DNA from: Microbulbifer variabilis
Lineage (GTDB): Bacteria; Pseudomonadota; Gammaproteobacteria; Pseudomonadales; Cellvibrionaceae
DNA length: 64,000 bases
Direction: 5' to 3'
Assembly (NCBI RefSeq): GCF_023716485.1
Contig: NZ_CP092418.1
Coordinates: 1,657,001-1,721,000 of the forward strand
The position numbers were made by a program, and so were the translations under genes. Of the stretch, positions 63,729-64,000 are shown in pieces; position 1 is the stretch's first letter, and the number at the start of each line of letters is the position of its first letter. The notes below the pieces were generated by a model that worked only from the letters and a program-made list of their open reading frames with translations, was not told the DNA's origin and did not search any database.

Positions 63729-64000
63729 TTGACACTTTCTTGCCCCCTGTGCCGCCATCGCGCGGCACAATTCTATTATCGAGATAAATTTCGCAGTTAT
63801 TACCAATGTAATAACTGCGAATTGGTGTTTGTACCCGCAGAATATCATTTGACTCCAGTTGAAGAGCATGCCTATTACAATCTGCATGAAAATTCTATGG
63901 AGGATGAAGGGTATCGCCGTTTCCTAAGCCGTTGTGCCAAGCCCTTATTGAAAGAGCTTTCTGTTACTAGTGTGGGGCTGGATTTTGGCTGTGGACCAGC
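63729..64000 (+). CDS. Zinc-ribbon class I SAM methyltransferase (N-terminal part, cut by window edge)
   Basis: The frame starts at TTG 63729, one base after the Hsp20 stop, since a TAG at 63717 closes any longer start and no ATG precedes the conserved part. The product starts LTLSCPLCRHRAAQF, with zinc-ribbon cysteines C5, C8, C27 and C30 (YYQCNNCELVF). It runs to the SAM motif LDFGCGPA at residues 83-90, where the window ends. Target unknown. The tight join suggests translational coupling with hsp20. Confidence 0.75.
   Translation, partial: MTLSCPLCRHRAAQFYYRDKFRSYYQCNNCELVFVPAEYHLTPVEEHAYYNLHENSMEDEGYRRFLSRCAKPLLKELSVTSVGLDFGCGP

Overview
The window reads as a chromosomal segment of a free-living, aerobic, Gram-negative gammaproteobacterium. 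Pointers are the Ccm system I cytochrome c maturation genes, a ZipA-type divisome gene between smc and ligA, the YcjX/YcjF pair, a CsdA/CsdE/TcdA set and a TonB-dependent iron receptor. The mix resembles marine Cellvibrionales such as Microbulbifer, but that is inference from gene content. I see no phage, transposase, integrase or CRISPR array.

Layout. 1-2154: end of ccmF, then ccmG and a yigZ-like gene. 2211-5585: CoA-transferase, CitE-type lyase and two single-domain MaoC hydratases, a candidate C4/C5 dicarboxyl-CoA module. 5629-10549: a PPTase, a GST, an AraC-regulator remnant, trpS and an AbgT-family transporter. 10896-15423: a Fur-box-preceded TonB receptor, a membrane protein and a PepSY membrane protein, probably one iron-uptake and reduction locus. 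15442-19261: ElaA-like acetyltransferase, lipase, PH-domain protein, patatin and GFA protein. 19329-20918: three copies of a 272-bp tRNA-Val/tRNA-Asp transcription unit on the minus strand. 21066-22843: ccmH and ccmI, 19.5 kb away from ccmG. 23172-29940: smc-zipA-ligA. 30152-33342: small proteins and fumC. 33347-38593: AraC regulator, acyl-CoA dehydrogenase, SCP2-like protein and fadD, a fatty-acid degradation group.

39166-45212 is rich in exported hydrolases: M28 peptidase, PI-PLC with a lectin-like tail, an unknown secreted protein and an M14 carboxypeptidase. 45330-45711 may make a small minus-strand RNA. 46280-53847 holds a LysE exporter, TatD nuclease, a fused cysteine desulfurase-SufE protein (CsdA-CsdE), acyltransferase, LytTR regulator, TcdA, DCC protein, SlyD and a divergent truncated globin. 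54182-58842: HIT, GIN-domain protein, ycjX-ycjF and an unknown exported protein. 59072-64000: glutathione reductase, HPF-like factor, coiled-coil exported protein, ThpR, Hsp20 with a sigma-32-like promoter, and the start of a zinc-ribbon methyltransferase.

The observations most worth following are the split ccm locus bounded by the tRNA repeats, the split and order-reversed mesaconyl-CoA-hydratase-like pair, the CsdA-CsdE fusion near tcdA, a globin that appears to lack its proximal histidine, and the possible minus-strand RNA near 45.4 kb.
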